Part shown: piece after piece, positions 62,719 through 64,000 of the stretch
Position numbering within the stretch: position 1 is the first letter of the stretch
How the letters are laid out: each line of letters starts with the position of its first letter
Assembly: GCA_031552195.1 (NCBI GenBank)
Contig: JAVBMT010000009.1
Coordinates: forward strand, 1 to 64,000
Direction of reading: 5' to 3'
DNA: 64,000 nucleotides
DNA from: JAVBMP01 sp031552195
GTDB lineage: Bacteria; Desulfobacterota; Desulfovibrionia; Desulfovibrionales; Desulfovibrionaceae
Program-made: the position numbers and the translations under genes
The notes under the pieces: generated by a model
Told to the model about the DNA's origin: nothing
Seen by the model: the letters and a program-made list of their open reading frames with translations, nothing else
The model's database searches: none

Positions 62719-63225
62719 ATGCCAAGAATTTCGCGTTTGCTGCTGATATCCGCCCTGTCCAGCCTTTTCGCCCTTTCCGCTTTTTCCGCCCTGGCCGCCG
62801 AGCAGCCCGGCGCGGCCCAGAATACTCCGCCGCCGGCCCAGAACGCTCCCGCCGCCAAGGCTGATGAAAAGCGCGGTACGGTAATCGGGGTTGAACACGA
62901 GGGCAAAGACACGCTTGGCGCCAGGCTGGCCTTTCAGCTCAAGGAGGCCTTCAACACCTCTTCGCGTTACAGCCTGACGGACGACAACGCCCAGCCCCGG
63001 TTCAAGCTTGTTCTCGTCACCCAGACCGAATTCGAAAGCCGCCCCGGGCTTGGGTCAATTTATGCCGTTATCTGGACCTATTCCAACGGCGGCGATGTCT
63101 TGGGATATTACCTGCTTACGGAAACCGGGATCATTACGCCTGACGACATCCCCGGCCTGGTGACGAAACTGGCCGAGCGCACTGACGGCATTGTGGCCCG
63201 CTATGGCTTCCTGAAGAAAGATTAG
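62719..63225 (+). CDS. Periplasmic protein of unknown function
   Basis: Secreted protein of 168 residues with a signal peptide (LLLISALSSLFALSAFSALA) cleaved near ALAAEQ, then a Pro/Ala/Gln-rich stretch, and a globular part from about residue 52 (GTVIGVEHEGKDTLGARLAFQLKEAFN). It contains SIYAVIWTYSNGGDVLGYYLLTE, with alternating hydrophobic residues that fit a beta-sheet core. No family recognised. AAGGAG lies before the ATG. Confidence 0.8.
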   Translation: MPRISRLLLISALSSLFALSAFSALAAEQPGAAQNTPPPAQNAPAAKADEKRGTVIGVEHEGKDTLGARLAFQLKEAFNTSSRYSLTDDNAQPRFKLVLVTQTEFESRPGLGSIYAVIWTYSNGGDVLGYYLLTETGIITPDDIPGLVTKLAERTDGIVARYGFLKKD

Positions 63226-63393
63226 GAATTTTTTCCAAGTCAATCTATTGCTTGCACGCCCTGGCAACCGCCCGCAAACGAAAAGGCGCGGCTGGTTTCT
63301 GATGCGGGTTTGGCCGTGCCTTTTGGGGGCAATGCCGCCAAAAGGCCTCGGGAAAGGCAGGAATTCTAAGTAAGCAAGTTGCGCCGGTTGCCG

Positions 63394-64000
63394 TCAAGGA
63401 ACCAGCCCGAGCAGCCGCGCGGCGTTGGTGAGCAGCTCTTCGGTTTCGGATGCGCTCGGCTTCAGCCGGCGCTGCAAGAGCCTGAACTCGCGCTGCGGGT
63501 CGAAAAGCGGGTAGTCGCTGCCGAAGAGCAGGCGCTCTCTGGGGTGGGGGCGCAAAATTTCGCGCAGAACATTATCGTCAATAGCGAAAAGGGAGCTGGA
63601 GGTGTCAAGGTAGACGTTGCGCCCGGCCAGTTTCTCCAGCGCCAGGTTCCAGTGGCGGTATCCGCCCAAATGGGCGGCCACAAAACGGGCTTTCGGGAAA
63701 TTATCCAGTAATGCGGCCATCTTGGCCGGGCAGGAAGGGTTTTTTTCCGGGGGCAGAACGTCGCCGATGTGGCACATGATGATAAAATCGTTCTGGGCGG
63801 CCTCAATCAGGGGCATAAGGCGCGGGTCGTCAAGGAAAAACCCCTGAAAATCAGGGTGGAGCTTCAGGCCTTTGATGCCCGCCGTCCGCAATCTTTCCAG
63901 CTCTTTTTCCCAGTCATATTCCTCCGGTTGCCCGGCTGCGGGGAACATGAAGTCCGGATGCATTGACCCGAAAGGTATGGCTTCTGGGCATTCTTTCAGC
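63394..64000 (-). CDS. Amidohydrolase-2 family enzyme (5' end beyond the window)
   Basis: At least 202 residues of a TIM-barrel amidohydrolase. The frame continues upstream of the ATG at 63963 (codons reading AIPFGS precede MHPDF), so the start lies beyond the right edge. GIKGLKLHPDFQGF holds the metal-binding Lys/His pattern, IIMCHIGD the later His, VAAHLGGYRHW the next ligand, and LLFGSDYPLFDP the terminal Asp. This matches the amidohydrolase 2 (ACMSD-like) group. Substrate unknown. Confidence 0.9.
   Translation of the reverse strand, partial: LKECPEAIPFGSMHPDFMFPAAGQPEEYDWEKELERLRTAGIKGLKLHPDFQGFFLDDPRLMPLIEAAQNDFIIMCHIGDVLPPEKNPSCPAKMAALLDNFPKARFVAAHLGGYRHWNLALEKLAGRNVYLDTSSSLFAIDDNVLREILRPHPRERLLFGSDYPLFDPQREFRLLQRRLKPSASETEELLTNAARLLGLVP

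Noticed and set aside
1..64000. tRNA genes, CRISPR arrays and insertion sequences
   Set aside because: No T-loop and acceptor pairing, no regular direct repeats with spacers, and no transposase frame were found by reading.

Overview
The window looks like chromosomal DNA of a GC-rich, Gram-negative, anaerobic delta-proteobacterium, most probably a member of the Desulfovibrionaceae. The clues are a small periplasmic cytochrome resembling Desulfovibrio c553 (61421-61735), LIV-type and TRAP-type uptake proteins, a phenylacetate-CoA ligase, a FliJ/MotE-like flagellar pair, a CI/S24 repressor-like regulator, many lipoproteins and an outer-membrane receptor. This assignment is inference from recognised families; no database search was run. 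I found no rRNA, tRNA, CRISPR array or complete insertion sequence.

Layout. 1-977: the start of a minus-strand gene that runs off the left edge. 1441-6553: translation and cell-growth genes rpsB, tsf, pyrH and frr, interrupted by a PEP-CTERM protein and a glycosyltransferase. 6735-12860: a membrane-anchored protein, hemW, ferritin, and a TonB-dependent receptor whose promoter overlaps a Fur-like site. 13214-20629: rlmN, paaK, the aroQ-efp-xthA operon, engB, and fliJ-motE-truA. 20728-25201: comEC, a PAP2 phosphatase and an M23 peptidase. 25378-27729: two paralogous TRAP solute receptors with no membrane subunits nearby. 28099-32974: a potassium channel/RCK protein, hflK-hflC and a CI/S24 regulator with operator-like sites. 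33137-40654: nth, cutA, a PfkB kinase, a TPR protein, a 1328-residue hybrid sensor-kinase-like protein and an IscA-like protein. 40941-46399: an HPP membrane protein, ilvD, a methyltransferase, rdgB and an isomerase-only GlmS homologue. 46591-52955: a metallo-beta-lactamase-fold hydrolase and the livJ-H-M-G-F branched-chain amino acid transporter. 53377-58548: an Old Yellow Enzyme, a SLOG-like protein, a glycine-zipper lipoprotein, a flagellin-like protein and a three-lipoprotein operon. 58893-64000: adk, tilS-cobU, cytochrome c553, two unrecognised proteins and an amidohydrolase cut by the right edge.

Most genes are housekeeping. The most unusual content is: (i) a dispersed family of intergenic hairpin elements, some abutting stop codons, with paired sequence changes that keep a stem intact (10259-10511, 46465-46489, 47539-47647, 55912-56060); (ii) the long hybrid sensor protein, in which the H-box histidine and the Hpt histidine both appear to be replaced while the receiver aspartate remains; (iii) a GlmS homologue lacking the glutaminase half; (iv) a three-lipoprotein operon containing two related proteins and a BamE-like protein; and (v) isolated proteins of usually multi-gene systems (PEP-CTERM, flagellin-like, TRAP receptors).
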